A stretch of 42,500 nucleotides of DNA from Neobacillus niacini (GTDB lineage: Bacteria > Bacillota > Bacilli > Bacillales > Cytobacillaceae). This document shows, piece after piece, positions 33,751-42,500 of the stretch (the first letter of the stretch is position 1; each line of letters begins with the position of its first letter). Position numbers and translations under genes: made by a program. Location: contig NZ_JAUSZN010000003.1 of assembly GCF_030817595.1 (NCBI RefSeq), positions 1 to 42,500 on the forward strand, written 5' to 3'. The notes below the pieces were generated by a model. It worked only from the letters and a program-made list of their open reading frames with translations, was not told the origin of the DNA and did no database searches.

Positions 33751-34761
33751 TTGAAGAAAAGGTTGTTGCTTGTGATTACGGGATTACTGGTCGTTTTTTT
33801 ACTAGCAGCCTGTGGCTCTAAATCAAAAGAAGATGTGGTGAAGGAGTTAAATGGAAAACTAAATGATTTATCAGGTTATAAAGTAGATGCAAAAATGACG
33901 TTAAAAATGGGTGCCGATTCACAGGTCTATAACGTTGAAATTTGGCATAAAGATCCAACGTTTTATCGTGTTAATTTAAAAAATGCTGAAAAAGACCAAA
34001 GCCAAATGATTTTACGCAATAATGAAGGAGTATTTGTGTTAACTCCTGCTCTTAAGAAGAGTTTCAAGTTCCAAAGTGATTGGCCGCAAAACAGCAGCCA
34101 GGCCTATTTATACGAATCATTAATAAAAGATATCGTTGAAGATAAAGAAGCGAAGTTTTCTTCCACAAAAGAACATTATGTATTTGAAACCAAAACCCGC
34201 TACCAAAACAATAGTATGCTGCCAACCCAAGAAATTAAACTTAACAAGGAGGATTTATCACCTGCGGTAGTAAAAGTGATGGATCCTGATCGAAAAGCAC
34301 TTGTAACAGTGGAGTTTTCTAAGGTTAAATTTAATGCAAGCTTTGATGACAGTGATTTTGATATGAAAAAGAATATGACTCGTGCTGACCTTAACCTGCC
34401 TGTGATGGCAGATAGCAAGGATACGGCATTTACCGTTAAATATCCTACTGCTGATTTAGGTGCAAAATTAGTCGATGAAAAAGAAGTAAAGCTTCAAAAT
34501 GGTAAGCGCGTCGTGTTAACGTATGAGGGTGAAAAGTCATTTACAATTGTACAAGAAAAGGTTACGGTGAAAGAAGCTTCTACATCACCGACATATGTGG
34601 ATGGAGATTTAGTTGATTTAGGTGTTACCATTGGTGCTGTTTCGGAAGGTTCGATTACTTGGACCACCGATGGTGTTGACTATATGGTTGCTTCAAACGA
34701 CTTAACTGAAGAAGAACTCATTGAGATTGCAAGAACAGTTCAAGGTGATGTAGAAAAATAG
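33751..34761 (+). CDS. ydcC: YdcC-type lipoprotein (LolA-like fold)
   Basis: A 336-residue secreted lipoprotein. The signal peptide MKKRLLLVITGLLVVFLLAAC ends in a lipobox (LAAC) with Cys21 as the lipid-modified residue. The mature part is LolA/MucB-like (KEDVVKELNGKLNDLSGYKVDAKM in part near 28-50). B. subtilis YdcC is expressed during sporulation under SigE; whether it is so here cannot be told by eye. TTG 33751 is chosen over TTG 33742 because AAGGGG is then 9 bases upstream. The C-terminal half, with TYEGEKSFTIVQEK, resembles the DUF4367 region of such proteins. Confidence 0.88.
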   Translation: MKKRLLLVITGLLVVFLLAACGSKSKEDVVKELNGKLNDLSGYKVDAKMTLKMGADSQVYNVEIWHKDPTFYRVNLKNAEKDQSQMILRNNEGVFVLTPALKKSFKFQSDWPQNSSQAYLYESLIKDIVEDKEAKFSSTKEHYVFETKTRYQNNSMLPTQEIKLNKEDLSPAVVKVMDPDRKALVTVEFSKVKFNASFDDSDFDMKKNMTRADLNLPVMADSKDTAFTVKYPTADLGAKLVDEKEVKLQNGKRVVLTYEGEKSFTIVQEKVTVKEASTSPTYVDGDLVDLGVTIGAVSEGSITWTTDGVDYMVASNDLTEEELIEIARTVQGDVEK

Positions 34762-34772
34762 GATTTAAGGAT

Positions 34773-34800
34773 ACAGGCTCTCTTTAGGGCCTGTTTTTTG
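34773..34800 (+). terminator. Terminator after ydcC
   Basis: ACAGGCTC pairs with GGGCCTGT and is followed by TTTTTTG. Confidence 0.85.
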
Positions 34801-34888
34801 TTTGACAATTAAAATAAGTAGTTTGATAATCAATAAGGTAAAATTAAAATATGATAAAAGTGACTTTAGTTAATTAGGAAGTGGAACA

Positions 34889-36052
34889 ATGACAGAGCAG
34901 GGCTTTTTTTATAGAGATACATGGGCAGAAGTCGATCTAGATTGTATTCTCGCAAATGTTGCCTCCGTTAAAAAACTTTTGCCGCCCGAGGTGGATATCA
35001 TAGCTGTAGTCAAAGCAAATGCTTACGGACATGGTGACGTTAAAGTGGCTGAGAGTGCACTCGAAGCGGGAGCGACCTATTTAGCAGTAGCGTTTATGGA
35101 TGAAGCAATTGCCTTAAGGAATAAGGGGATAAAAGTGCCCATTCTAGTATTGGGTGCTATACGTCCAGAGGATGTGGAGCTGGCGGTTAAATTTAACATC
35201 ACGGTTACAGTGTTCCAACTAGAATGGGTGAAAGCGGCTCAGCCCTATCTTCCACATGATAAGGTTCTTTCCGTTCACATAAAGTTAGATACGGGGATGG
35301 GGAGGATTGGAATCCGAACCAAGGAAGAGTTAGCAGCAGTTGTGCAAATGATCTCTAATGATGACCGAATTCATATTGAGGGGATATTTACACACTTTGC
35401 AACAGCAGATGAAGTAGATTTAACATATTTCGAAAAACAAATGCAGTTATTTCATGATTTATTATCTGTTTTAAAGGAACGTCCAAAGTACGTGCACTGC
35501 AGCAATAGTGCGGCAGCTTTACGCTTCTCAAAAGCCCATTTTAACGCCGTTCGACTTGGGATTGCAATGTATGGCTTAACACCCTCCCCTGAGATTGAAC
35601 AAGAGTTACCTTTCCCCCTTAAGGAGGCATTCTCACTCTGTTCAAGGCTTGTTCATGTGAAAAAAATGGATAAGGGTGAGAAAATAAGCTATGGAGCTAC
35701 TTATGAGACGGAGGGAGAAGAGTGGATAGGTACCATTCCAATCGGTTATGCAGACGGTTGGATTCGTCGTCTCCAAGGTCAGGAAGTATTGGTTGAGGGG
35801 AAAAGGGTTCCAATTGTTGGCAGGATTTGTATGGACCAATGTATGGTAAAATTACCACATGCCGTTCCGGTTGGGACGACCGTTACCTTAATTGGTAAAC
35901 AGAATAATGAATTTATTTCTGTTAATGAAATTGCGAAAAAACTAGAAACAATCAACTATGAAGTACCTTGTATCATCTCAACTAGAGTACCCCGTCTATA
36001 TAAACAGGGTGGGAAAATTGTCGTATTAAAAAATTATCTTCTTCACGAATAA
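34889..36052 (+). CDS. alr: Alanine racemase
   Basis: Interconverts L- and D-alanine with PLP, feeding Ddl and MurF. In the 387 residues Lys42 in [11 protein letters not shown] binds PLP, and the second catalytic base is the Tyr of KISYGATYE (near 269). Other marks are [12 protein letters not shown] near 131-142 and [12 protein letters not shown] near 311-322. It has GGAAGTGG 6 bases before its ATG. It sits upstream of the ndoAI-ndoA toxin pair, the same order as in B. subtilis. Confidence 0.97.
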   Translation: MTEQGFFYRDTWAEVDLDCILANVASVKKLLPPEVDIIAVVKANAYGHGDVKVAESALEAGATYLAVAFMDEAIALRNKGIKVPILVLGAIRPEDVELAVKFNITVTVFQLEWVKAAQPYLPHDKVLSVHIKLDTGMGRIGIRTKEELAAVVQMISNDDRIHIEGIFTHFATADEVDLTYFEKQMQLFHDLLSVLKERPKYVHCSNSAAALRFSKAHFNAVRLGIAMYGLTPSPEIEQELPFPLKEAFSLCSRLVHVKKMDKGEKISYGATYETEGEEWIGTIPIGYADGWIRRLQGQEVLVEGKRVPIVGRICMDQCMVKLPHAVPVGTTVTLIGKQNNEFISVNEIAKKLETINYEVPCIISTRVPRLYKQGGKIVVLKNYLLHE

Positions 36053-36236
36053 GTGGGCTAATAATGAAAATGTAACATATTTATGATAATGCGGAATTTT
36101 AGTGCATAAAAGGTAGTTTGTTTGGCCTATAATACAGTAGTATTATAATTAGTCTATGCATTTTGGGCATTAAGTGGTATTATTAAATATGGTAGATAGA
36201 AAAATTGGTGTGTAGTGATGGTGGAGGTGTATGTTT

Positions 36237-36518
36237 GTGTCTGAATCCGGCGCAACTACGGAAATCTTAGTAAAATTACCGCAACATCTTTTAACCGAGT
36301 TAGATGGTTTTGTAAAATTAGAAAACGTTAACCGGAGCGAGTTTATTTATCAAGCAACTAAAATGTATTTACGCGAACGAAAAAAGAGACAAATTCGCGA
36401 ATCCATGAGACGTGGATACATGGAAATGGCGATGATCAATTTAACAATTGCATCGGAAATGTTTCAAGCAGAATTTGAGGCAGAACACACAGTTGAACGT
36501 CTTGTAAGCGGAGGGTAA
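36237..36518 (+). CDS. ndoAI: Antitoxin EndoAI (MazE-type, ribbon-helix-helix)
   Basis: Neutralises the EndoA toxin and represses the operon. The 93 residues have an N-terminal RHH domain ([18 protein letters not shown] then [14 protein letters not shown]) and the conserved C-terminus [17 protein letters not shown]...TVERLVSGG that binds the toxin. GTG 36237 is preferred to ATG 36231: GGAGGTG at 36223-36229 is 7 bases before the GTG, and the start MSESG matches the B. subtilis MSESS. Two TATAAT boxes at 36128 and 36144 are candidate -10 elements. Confidence 0.94.
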   Translation: MSESGATTEILVKLPQHLLTELDGFVKLENVNRSEFIYQATKMYLRERKKRQIRESMRRGYMEMAMINLTIASEMFQAEFEAEHTVERLVSGG

Positions 36519-36522
36519 TCCC

Positions 36523-36873
36523 TTGATTGTCAAGCGTGGTGACGTATATTTCGCGGACCTATCCCCAGTTGTTGGTTCTGAGCAAGGCGGCGTCCGTCCT
36601 GTACTTGTCATTCAAAACGACATCGGGAATCGGTTTAGTCCCACAGTTATTGTTGCAGCGATTACAGCACAAATTCAAAAAGCGAAGCTTCCCACTCATG
36701 TGGAAATTGATGCGAAGCGCTACGGTTTTGAACGAGATTCAGTCATACTTTTAGAACAGATTCGTACAATTGATAAACAGCGGTTAACCGATAAAATAAC
36801 CCATCTCGATGACGAAATGATGGAAAAAGTGGATGAAGCCTTGCGAGTAAGTATAGGTCTCATCGAATTTTAG
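36523..36873 (+). CDS. ndoA: Endoribonuclease toxin EndoA (MazF)
   Basis: Sequence-specific mRNA interferase (UACAU in B. subtilis), held by EndoAI. The 116 residues are almost the same as the B. subtilis protein that I recall: [22 protein letters not shown] at the N-terminus with the catalytic Arg, and [18 protein letters not shown] with the catalytic Thr in the middle. The start is TTG 36523, 5 bases after the antitoxin stop, so translation is coupled. Two terminators follow. In B. subtilis the rsbRA...sigB operon begins directly after it; here tex follows. Confidence 0.97.
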   Translation: MIVKRGDVYFADLSPVVGSEQGGVRPVLVIQNDIGNRFSPTVIVAAITAQIQKAKLPTHVEIDAKRYGFERDSVILLEQIRTIDKQRLTDKITHLDDEMMEKVDEALRVSIGLIEF

Positions 36874-36882
36874 TATTTACGC

Positions 36883-36910
36883 ACGCTCTTTTAAGAAAGA
36901 GCGTTTTTTT
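36883..36910 (+). terminator. Terminator after ndoA (first)
   Basis: CGCTCTT pairs with AAGAGCG, followed by seven T. Confidence 0.9.
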
Positions 36911-36946
36911 ATACGTATGCTCTGCCCTCATAATTGTTTCTGCCTA

Positions 36947-36973
36947 AGCAAGCTAATCAGCTTGCTCTTTTTT
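36947..36973 (+). terminator. Second terminator between ndoA and tex
   Basis: AGCAAGCT pairs with AGCTTGCT around AATC, followed by CTTTTTTATT. Two terminators in 90 bases with no gene between them may mark the site of a lost gene. Confidence 0.85.
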
Positions 36974-37035
36974 ATTTATGTGAATCGATTGAGGTAATTT
37001 GATACAATATGGTAATAGGAATGGAGGTTTGTGTT

Positions 37036-39210
37036 GTGAATGATACAGTTGTGAAAGATGAACAGCTTCTTGGGAAGGTAGCTTCCGAATTAGCCATATC
37101 TCAAAAGCAGGTTAAAAGTGTTATTTCTCTATTGAATGAGGGAAATACCGTGCCATTTATCGCCCGTTACCGTAAAGAAATGACGGGAGCACTCGATGAA
37201 GTCCAAATACGAGATATCCAGGAACGCTGGCAATACATACAAAACCTTGAGCAAAGAAAAGAAGAAGTACTTCGGACTATTGCGGAGCAAGGTAAACTAA
37301 CTGACGAACTTACACATAAGATAACAAAAGCAGAAAAGCTTCAAGAAGTAGAAGATTTATATCGTCCGTATAAACAAAAGCGACGAACGAAAGCAACGGT
37401 TGCAAAGGAAAAGGGTCTTGAGCCTTTAGCAGAATGGTTATTAACATTTTCGATGACACCAATTGAGGATAAGGCTAAGGAGTTTTTATCCGATGAAAAA
37501 GAAGTGCTCACTGTTGAAGATGCGATTGCCGGTGCAAAAGATATTATAGCTGAGATGATTTCTGATGACGCGGAAAGCCGAAAGTGGATTCGGAATGAAA
37601 CCTTTAAGTCTGGTAAAGTGGAATCTACCGTAAAAGACGCAGACAAGGACGAGAAAAAGGTTTATGAAATGTACTATGAATATGAGGAGCCTGTAAATAA
37701 AATTGTTCCGCATCGAATTCTTGCATTAAATCGCGGTGAAAAGGAAGATATCTTAAGGGTATCGATAAAAATGAATAATGACATTATTCTTTCCTATCTA
37801 GCAAGAAAATGGGTCCGTGCTCAGCATTCACCAGCGGCAGCATCCGTTATAGAGGCAATTGAAGATAGCTATAAGCGTCTGATCCAGCCTTCGATAGAAA
37901 GGGAAATTCGAAGTGAGCTAAATGATAAAGGCGAAGAGCAAGCTATTCATATATTCTCTGAAAATCTTCGTAACTTACTTTTACAGCCGCCATTAAAAGG
38001 GAAAGTCGTTATTGGTGTCGATCCTGCGTATCGAACGGGCTGTAAGCTTGCTGTTGTGGATGAAACCGGTAAGGTACTGAAAATTGATGTGATTTATCCG
38101 CATCCGCCAGTATCAAAGACAAAGGAAGCGAAAGAGAAGTTCATTCGAATTCTTCGTGAGTATAAGGTGGAGATGGCGGCTATAGGCAATGGAACAGCCT
38201 CCAGGGAAACGGAACAGTTCGTCGCTGATATCCTTAAAGAAATGGATGAAGAAATCTATTACTTAATTGTTAATGAAGCGGGAGCCAGTGTTTACTCTGC
38301 TTCAGATATAGCAAGAGAAGAGTTTCCTGATTTTCAGGTGGAAGAAAGAAGTGCAGTTTCAATCGCACGCAGATTACAGGATCCGCTTGCTGAGTTAGTA
38401 AAAATTGACCCTAAATCAGTAGGGGTGGGCCAGTATCAACATGATGTTACGCAAAAGCGTCTATCGGAATCGTTGCATTTTGTTGTCGAAACAGCCGTAA
38501 ACCGTGTAGGGGTTAATGTGAATACAGCTTCAGCCTCCTTGCTCCAATATGTTGCGGGATTAACCAAAACCGCCGCACAAAATATTGTGAAGAAAAGGGA
38601 AGAGGAAGGGAAGTTTACTAGCAGGGTACAATTAAAGAAAGTCCCGCGCCTTGGAGCAAAAACCTATGAACAAGCAATCGGCTTCCTGCGGGTATTGGAT
38701 GGGAAGCAGCCGTTAGACCGAACAGGAATTCACCCGGAGAATTATGATGAAGTGAAGAAATTATTGACTAGTCTAGGCTTTTCAGCTAAGGATCTAGGAA
38801 CAGCGGAATTAAAGGATGCGCTCAGTGGACTTGACCTTAAAGCGGTGTCTGCTGAATTATCTATTGGGGAACTAACCTTGAAAGATATCATTGACGCACT
38901 TGTTAGACCGGAGCGCGATCCTCGGGATGACTTACCACGTCCATTATTGAAAAAGGATGTTCTTAAATTAGAAGATTTAAGTGCAGGGATGGAACTTCAG
39001 GGTACCGTTAGAAATGTAGTCGACTTTGGTGCCTTTGTCGATATCGGCGTCAAGCAGGATGGATTAGTTCATATATCGAAGTTAAGTAATCGTTTTGTAA
39101 AACATCCATTAGATATAGTATCTGTTGGAGATGTCGTAACCGTTTGGGTAGATTCTGTGGATATGAAAAAGGGCAGAGTAGCATTAACCATGCTGCCTCC
39201 GTCAAAATGA
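37036..39210 (+). CDS. tex: Tex-family RNA-binding protein (YdcI)
   Basis: A 724-residue nucleic-acid-binding protein related to Spt6 and thought to act in transcription. Domains: an N-terminal HTH region (LAISQKQVKSVISLLNEGNTVPFIARYRKE in part, 14-43), a YqgF-like RNase H fold near 320-450 (VVIGVDPAYRTGCK), helix-hairpin-helix modules near 485-580 (VGVNVNTASASLLQYV), and a C-terminal S1 domain (GTVRNVVDFGAFVDIGVKQD) near 655-720. GTG 37036 has GGAGGT 7 bases upstream; ATG 37009 has no ribosome binding site. In bacilli tex precedes cmpA and sprT, as here. Confidence 0.95.
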   Translation: MNDTVVKDEQLLGKVASELAISQKQVKSVISLLNEGNTVPFIARYRKEMTGALDEVQIRDIQERWQYIQNLEQRKEEVLRTIAEQGKLTDELTHKITKAEKLQEVEDLYRPYKQKRRTKATVAKEKGLEPLAEWLLTFSMTPIEDKAKEFLSDEKEVLTVEDAIAGAKDIIAEMISDDAESRKWIRNETFKSGKVESTVKDADKDEKKVYEMYYEYEEPVNKIVPHRILALNRGEKEDILRVSIKMNNDIILSYLARKWVRAQHSPAAASVIEAIEDSYKRLIQPSIEREIRSELNDKGEEQAIHIFSENLRNLLLQPPLKGKVVIGVDPAYRTGCKLAVVDETGKVLKIDVIYPHPPVSKTKEAKEKFIRILREYKVEMAAIGNGTASRETEQFVADILKEMDEEIYYLIVNEAGASVYSASDIAREEFPDFQVEERSAVSIARRLQDPLAELVKIDPKSVGVGQYQHDVTQKRLSESLHFVVETAVNRVGVNVNTASASLLQYVAGLTKTAAQNIVKKREEEGKFTSRVQLKKVPRLGAKTYEQAIGFLRVLDGKQPLDRTGIHPENYDEVKKLLTSLGFSAKDLGTAELKDALSGLDLKAVSAELSIGELTLKDIIDALVRPERDPRDDLPRPLLKKDVLKLEDLSAGMELQGTVRNVVDFGAFVDIGVKQDGLVHISKLSNRFVKHPLDIVSVGDVVTVWVDSVDMKKGRVALTMLPPSK

Positions 39211-39223
39211 TGTAGAATTTGGT

Positions 39224-39257
39224 GGCCAACTAGCTAGTTGGTCATCATTTTTTTTGT
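39224..39257 (+). terminator. Terminator after tex
   Basis: The self-complementary CCAACTAGCTAGTTGG core is followed by CATCATTTTTTTT. Confidence 0.85.
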
Positions 39258-39274
39258 TCAAAAGATCAGGGATT

Positions 39275-39532
39275 CTTGTGTGACCGAAATTAGTGGAAAA
39301 AGAGAAAGCGACCCCGTATTGACGTAATGAGAGCCCGAAACCTGTTTAAAAGGAGAGAGTGCGGTCACTCATCAAGGCAATGAGAACCCGAAAACGGTTA
39401 AAAGAAGAGAAAGCGGTCACTCATCAAGGCGATGAGAACCCGAAAACGGTTAAAAGGAGAGAGAGCGGTCACTCATCAAGGTGATAAGAGCCCGATAACG
39501 GTAAAAAGAATAGAAAACGGTCACTCATAATA
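39275..39532 (+). repeat. Tandem 52-bp hairpin repeat array (family 1)
   Basis: ATGAG-type unit starts lie at 39327, 39380, 39432 and 39484 (ATAAG in the last), giving periods of 53, 52 and 52. Each unit reads ATGAGAACCCGAAAACGG, then an AAAAGGAGAGAG-like centre, then CGGTCACTCAT, with start and end complementary apart from a few mismatches. A degenerate unit may precede from about 39275. The array starts ~20 bases after the tex terminator. The unit is the same as at 9689-9786. Confidence 0.9.
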
Positions 39533-39624
39533 TTCGAGATCGTTTAGGGTAAGAGAATAGAGTGCAAATCTCTTTGATTTTTGCACCCCAAACTATAAAA
39601 ACCCCATAACAGAACTGGATCTCC

Positions 39625-39738
39625 TTACGAAATGTGTTTTTTTCTGTAAAAAAACCAGCATTGGTTTAACAGTTTAATTTGGTATCGGTCCTTCTCGTAG
39701 AAAGCTCTTTTCATTTGGTTTTGAAACCAAGTCGGCAT
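39625..39738 (-). CDS. cmpA: Cortex morphogenetic protein CmpA
   Basis: A 37-residue protein read on the minus strand from ATG 39738 to TAA 39625. It starts MPTWFQNQMKRAFYEKD, continues RYQIKLLNQCW and ends FFYRKKHIS. It matches the small CmpA protein that I recall from B. subtilis, where it acts in a quality-control checkpoint for spore coat and cortex assembly, as an adaptor for SpoIVA degradation by ClpXP. GGGAGGG lies 6 bases upstream of the ATG. Its place between tex and sprT is the same as in B. subtilis. A stem (GTGCAAA/TTTGCAC) downstream, near 39563-39588, could end its transcript. Confidence 0.92.
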   Translation of the reverse strand: MPTWFQNQMKRAFYEKDRYQIKLLNQCWFFYRKKHIS

Positions 39739-39830
39739 ACTTAACCCTCCCGAAAAGTAGATCATTAAAGGTATATACAATATATGCTATAATAGGTTGT
39801 CACGTTCGCATAAAAAAGGAGGGAAACTAA

Positions 39831-40304
39831 ATGGAGGATAAAGAACTACAAAAACTCGTTGAAAAAGTCTCAATTGAATCTTTTGGTAAGCCATTTAGGC
39901 ATAAAGCCTCCTTTAATAGCAGGCTCCGTTCAACTGGGGGAAGATACCTGCTTGGGACTCACAATATCGATATCAATAAAAAATACTTAGACCAACTAGG
40001 CTTAAACGAACTAATTGGAATCATTAAACATGAACTTTGCCATTACCATCTTCATATAGAAGGAAGAGGATATCAGCACCGTGATTCCGATTTTAAAATG
40101 TTATTGAAAAAAGTAGGCGCACCGAGATTTTGTAGTCCGCTGCTAGACAAACCTAAGAAACGCACCTCCACAAAAATCCTCCTGTATCAATGTACAACAT
40201 GCCATCAGCAATATAAAAGAAAACGAAGCATTAATACAAGTCGTTACGTGTGTGGCAAGTGCAGAGGTAAGCTAGTAAAGGTAAAAGAGTTACATGAGGA
40301 ATAA
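39831..40304 (+). CDS. SprT-like zinc protein (YdcK)
   Basis: A 157-residue SprT-family protein. The zincin-type motif HELCHYHLH starts at 67 (His67, Glu68 and His71 in HExxH form), and a C-terminal zinc ribbon is formed by C-x2-C near 116-119 and C-x2-C near 137-140. Relatives include the DNA-protein crosslink protease SPRTN; the bacterial role is not known. GGAGGG precedes ATG 39831, and TATAAT at 39788-39793 is a probable -10. It is the last protein gene before the rrn operon. Confidence 0.92.
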   Translation: MEDKELQKLVEKVSIESFGKPFRHKASFNSRLRSTGGRYLLGTHNIDINKKYLDQLGLNELIGIIKHELCHYHLHIEGRGYQHRDSDFKMLLKKVGAPRFCSPLLDKPKKRTSTKILLYQCTTCHQQYKRKRSINTSRYVCGKCRGKLVKVKELHEE

Positions 40305-40341
40305 GGAAATATTTTGCAAGTTATTTTATCGAAAAATCGTA

Positions 40342-40370
40342 TTGACTTTATAATACAACGTCATTATAAT
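40342..40370 (+). promoter_or_regulatory. Strong promoter of the tRNA/rrn operon
   Basis: TTGACT (40342-40347), a 17-base spacer and TATAAT (40365-40370). The tRNA cluster begins 55 bases later and leads into a 16S gene, so this is probably the main operon promoter. Confidence 0.88.
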
Positions 40371-40424
40371 GTAAAGAGTCGACAAGGTAATCGTGCTTGT
40401 CCGACAGAGAAAGCATTATATTAT

Positions 40425-40499
40425 TCCGCAGTAGCTCAGTGGTAGAGCTATCGGCTGTTAACCGATCGGTCGTAGGTTCGAGTCCTACCTGCGGAGCCA
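40425..40499 (+). tRNA. tRNA-Asn (GTT)
   Basis: Complete cloverleaf with encoded CCA, identical to the copy at 145-219. Confidence 0.97.
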
Positions 40500-40506
40500 T
40501 TTTTAT

Positions 40507-40597
40507 GGGGAAGTACTCAAGAGGCTGAAGAGGCGCCCCTGCTAAGGGTGTAGGTCGGGTAACCGGCGCGAGGGTTCAAATCCCTCCTTCTCCGCCA
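40507..40597 (+). tRNA. tRNA-Ser (GCT)
   Basis: A 91-nt class II tRNA with a long variable arm, anticodon GCT and an encoded CCA. Confidence 0.96.
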
Positions 40598-40607
40598 TAA
40601 AAATTTA

Positions 40608-40679
40608 GGCCCCTTGGTCAAGTGGTTAAGACACCTCCCTTTCACGGAGGTAACACGGGTTCGAATCCCGTAGGGGTCA
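40608..40679 (+). tRNA. tRNA-Glu (TTC)
   Basis: Same body as the copy at 338-412, but followed by TCA, so the CCA is not encoded. Confidence 0.95.
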
Positions 40680-40736
40680 TCAGGGACGGGAGATGATTAT
40701 AGCTCATTTCCTGTTTCTTATCTAAAATATTAATTT

Positions 40737-40813
40737 GGTCCGGTAGTTCAGTTGGTTAGAATGCCTGCCTGTCACGCAGGAGGTCGCGGGTTCGAGTCCC
40801 GTCCGGACCGCCA
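40737..40813 (+). tRNA. tRNA-Asp (GTC)
   Basis: Cloverleaf with acceptor GGTCCGG/CCGGACC, anticodon GTC and an encoded CCA. Confidence 0.97.
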
Positions 40814-40836
40814 TTATTTTAACGGATTAATAATAT

Positions 40837-40911
40837 TGGGCTATAGCCAAGCGGTAAGGCATCGCACTTTGACTGCGACATGCGTTGGTTCAAATCCAGC
40901 TAGCCCAGCCA
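40837..40911 (+). tRNA. tRNA-Gln (TTG)
   Basis: Cloverleaf with encoded CCA, identical to the copy at 832-906. Confidence 0.97.
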
Positions 40912-40981
40912 AATCATAACATCCCTGAAAATGCTTCGGCGGATTTTGCGAAAAATACCGAAAGATATTTTAAGCAATTGT

Positions 40982-41057
40982 GAGCCATTAGCTCAGTTGG
41001 TAGAGCATCTGACTTTTAATCAGAGGGTCGAAGGTTCGAGTCCTTCATGGCTCACCA
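40982..41057 (+). tRNA. tRNA-Lys (TTT)
   Basis: Same body as at 908-980, here with an encoded CCA. It is preceded by 70 bases without a tRNA, ending TTTTAAGCAATT, a spacer also seen before tRNA-Tyr in the first cluster. Confidence 0.97.
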
Positions 41058-41099
41058 AAGTTTTTTTACGGTAGTGAAAATAACTTTCTATTTTAATAT

Positions 41100-41184
41100 G
41101 CGGGTGTGGCGGAATTGGCAGACGCACCAGACTTAGGATCTGGCGCCGCAAGGCGTGGGGGTTCGACTCCCTTCACCCGCACCA
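41100..41184 (+). tRNA. tRNA-Leu (TAG)
   Basis: An 85-nt class II tRNA with a long variable arm, anticodon TAG and an encoded CCA. Confidence 0.96.
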
Positions 41185-41199
41185 ACCAATTATTAACTC

Positions 41200-41228
41200 T
41201 TGAAAAACGGTTGATAGTCTGGTATGAT
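41200..41228 (+). promoter_or_regulatory. Internal promoter in the tRNA cluster (upstream of tRNA-Leu GAG)
   Basis: TTGAAA (41200-41205), a 17-base spacer and TATGAT (41223-41228), 22 bases before the tRNA. Confidence 0.6.
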
Positions 41229-41250
41229 TGTAAATGTCGCTGTAACATAT

Positions 41251-41336
<86 letters not shown>

Positions 41337-41345
41337 AAAAAGATG

Positions 41346-41374
41346 TTGACATAACAAATCAAGTTTGATACAAT
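41346..41374 (+). promoter_or_regulatory. Internal promoter upstream of tRNA-Arg and 16S rRNA
   Basis: TTGACA (41346-41351), a 17-base spacer and TACAAT (41369-41374), preceded by a TG extended -10 (TTTGATACAAT). The -35 hexamer is perfect. It could drive the last three tRNAs and the rRNAs independently of 40342. Confidence 0.8.
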
Positions 41375-41396
41375 ATAAAAGTTGACTTTAAGAAAT

Positions 41397-41473
41397 GCGC
41401 CCGTAGCTCAATTGGATAGAGTGTCTGACTACGGATCAGAAGGTTATGGGTTCGACTCCTTTCGGGCGCGCCA
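41397..41473 (+). tRNA. tRNA-Arg (ACG)
   Basis: Cloverleaf with acceptor GCGCCCG/CGGGCGC, anticodon ACG (wobble A, normally edited to inosine) and an encoded CCA. Confidence 0.97.
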
Positions 41474-41479
41474 TATTTA

Positions 41480-41556
41480 CGGGAAGTAGCTCAGCTTGGT
41501 AGAGCACTTGGTTTGGGACCAAGGGGTCGCAGGTTCGAATCCTGTCTTCCCGACCA
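41480..41556 (+). tRNA. tRNA-Pro (TGG)
   Basis: Cloverleaf with acceptor CGGGAAG/CTTCCCG, anticodon TGG and an encoded CCA. Confidence 0.97.
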
Positions 41557-41570
41557 TTCAAATTTTATAT

Positions 41571-41644
41571 GCGGGTGTAGTTTAGTGGTAAAACCTCAGC
41601 CTTCCAAGCTGATGTTGTGAGTTCGATTCTCATCACCCGCTCCA
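41571..41644 (+). tRNA. tRNA-Gly (TCC)
   Basis: Cloverleaf with anticodon TCC and an encoded CCA. It is the last tRNA before the 16S gene. Confidence 0.97.
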
Positions 41645-41658
41645 ATTTTACTATAAAT

Positions 41659-41668
41659 TGCTCTTTGA
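41659..41668 (+). promoter_or_regulatory. boxA-like rRNA antitermination element
   Basis: TGCTCTTTGA matches the boxA of Bacillus rrn leaders and lies ~95 bases before the 16S gene. A hairpin (TTAGCTTTT with AAAGCTAA, about 41706-41728) follows and may take part in 16S processing. Confidence 0.75.
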
Positions 41669-41753
41669 AAACTAAACAAACAAGAACGTCAACAAACAAT
41701 TTTTTTAGCTTTTATTAAAAAGCTAAGCCAACGTAACAAATGAGCTAATCAAC

Positions 41754-42500
<747 letters not shown>

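Noticed and set aside
39275..39532. Possible CRISPR array because of regular ~52-bp spacing
   Set aside because: Whole units repeat and there are no unique spacers between short conserved repeats; no cas gene is in the window. The same holds for 29281-29510.
41706..41728. Terminator just upstream of 16S rRNA
   Set aside because: The T run lies before the stem (TTAGCTTTT/AAAGCTAA) and not after it, and a terminator here would silence the operon. A processing or leader hairpin is more likely.

Overview
The window is chromosomal DNA from a spore-forming, low-GC member of the Bacillaceae. The evidence is a Bacillus-type 16S rRNA 5' part, a SigW/RsiW pair, an alpha/beta-type spore DNA-binding protein, the sporulation protein CmpA, and gene order that matches the Bacillus subtilis ydb/ydc region. 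The 16S fragment looks Neobacillus-like to me, but that is recall and not an alignment.

Layout. (1) 1-1250: the 5S rRNA that ends one rrn operon, ten tRNA genes and a terminator. (2) 1473-9622: rocF (arginase), sigW-rsiW with a textbook SigW autoregulatory promoter, the c-di-AMP/cell-wall operon cdaA-cdaR-glmM, then glmS behind a glmS ribozyme. (3) 9676-13700: a 52-bp hairpin repeat pair, a decayed NERD-domain pseudogene, a three-gene ABC-2 exporter and a spore protein gene. (4) 13796-17730: a T-box-controlled argS, a DinB-fold protein and a NupC-type nucleoside transporter. (5) 17791-22839, minus strand: glutamate symporter, DedA protein, a GC-rich MITE-like element, a RodA/FtsW-family protein and MgtE. 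(6) 23147-29225: an unrecognised 258-aa protein, ddl, murF, an esterase and the RNA helicase gene cshA. (7) 29280-39210: a second 52-bp repeat array, uvsE, ydbS-ydbT, rhomboid, acpS, ydcC, alr, ndoAI-ndoA and tex. (8) 39224-40304: a third 52-bp array, cmpA (37 aa) and sprT. (9) 40342-42500: a strong promoter, eleven tRNA genes and the 5' half of the 16S gene of the next rrn operon.

How it fits together. Much of the window serves the cell envelope: GlmM and GlmS make amino sugars, Alr, Ddl and MurF make and attach D-Ala-D-Ala, a SEDS protein builds glycan, CdaA/CdaR couple c-di-AMP to GlmM, and SigW answers envelope stress. Control is varied: ribozyme, T-box, ECF autoregulation, a palindrome inside a promoter, and intrinsic terminators after almost every unit.

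The least explained content is non-coding. Three arrays of ~52-bp units, each unit with complementary ends, lie directly downstream of the intrinsic terminators of glmS, cshA and tex. Two other structured repeats (19858-20103 and 27524-27650) look like dispersed elements. The sigB operon that sits between ndoA and tex in B. subtilis is absent here. I found no CRISPR, prophage or transposase gene, and no clearly new protein system.
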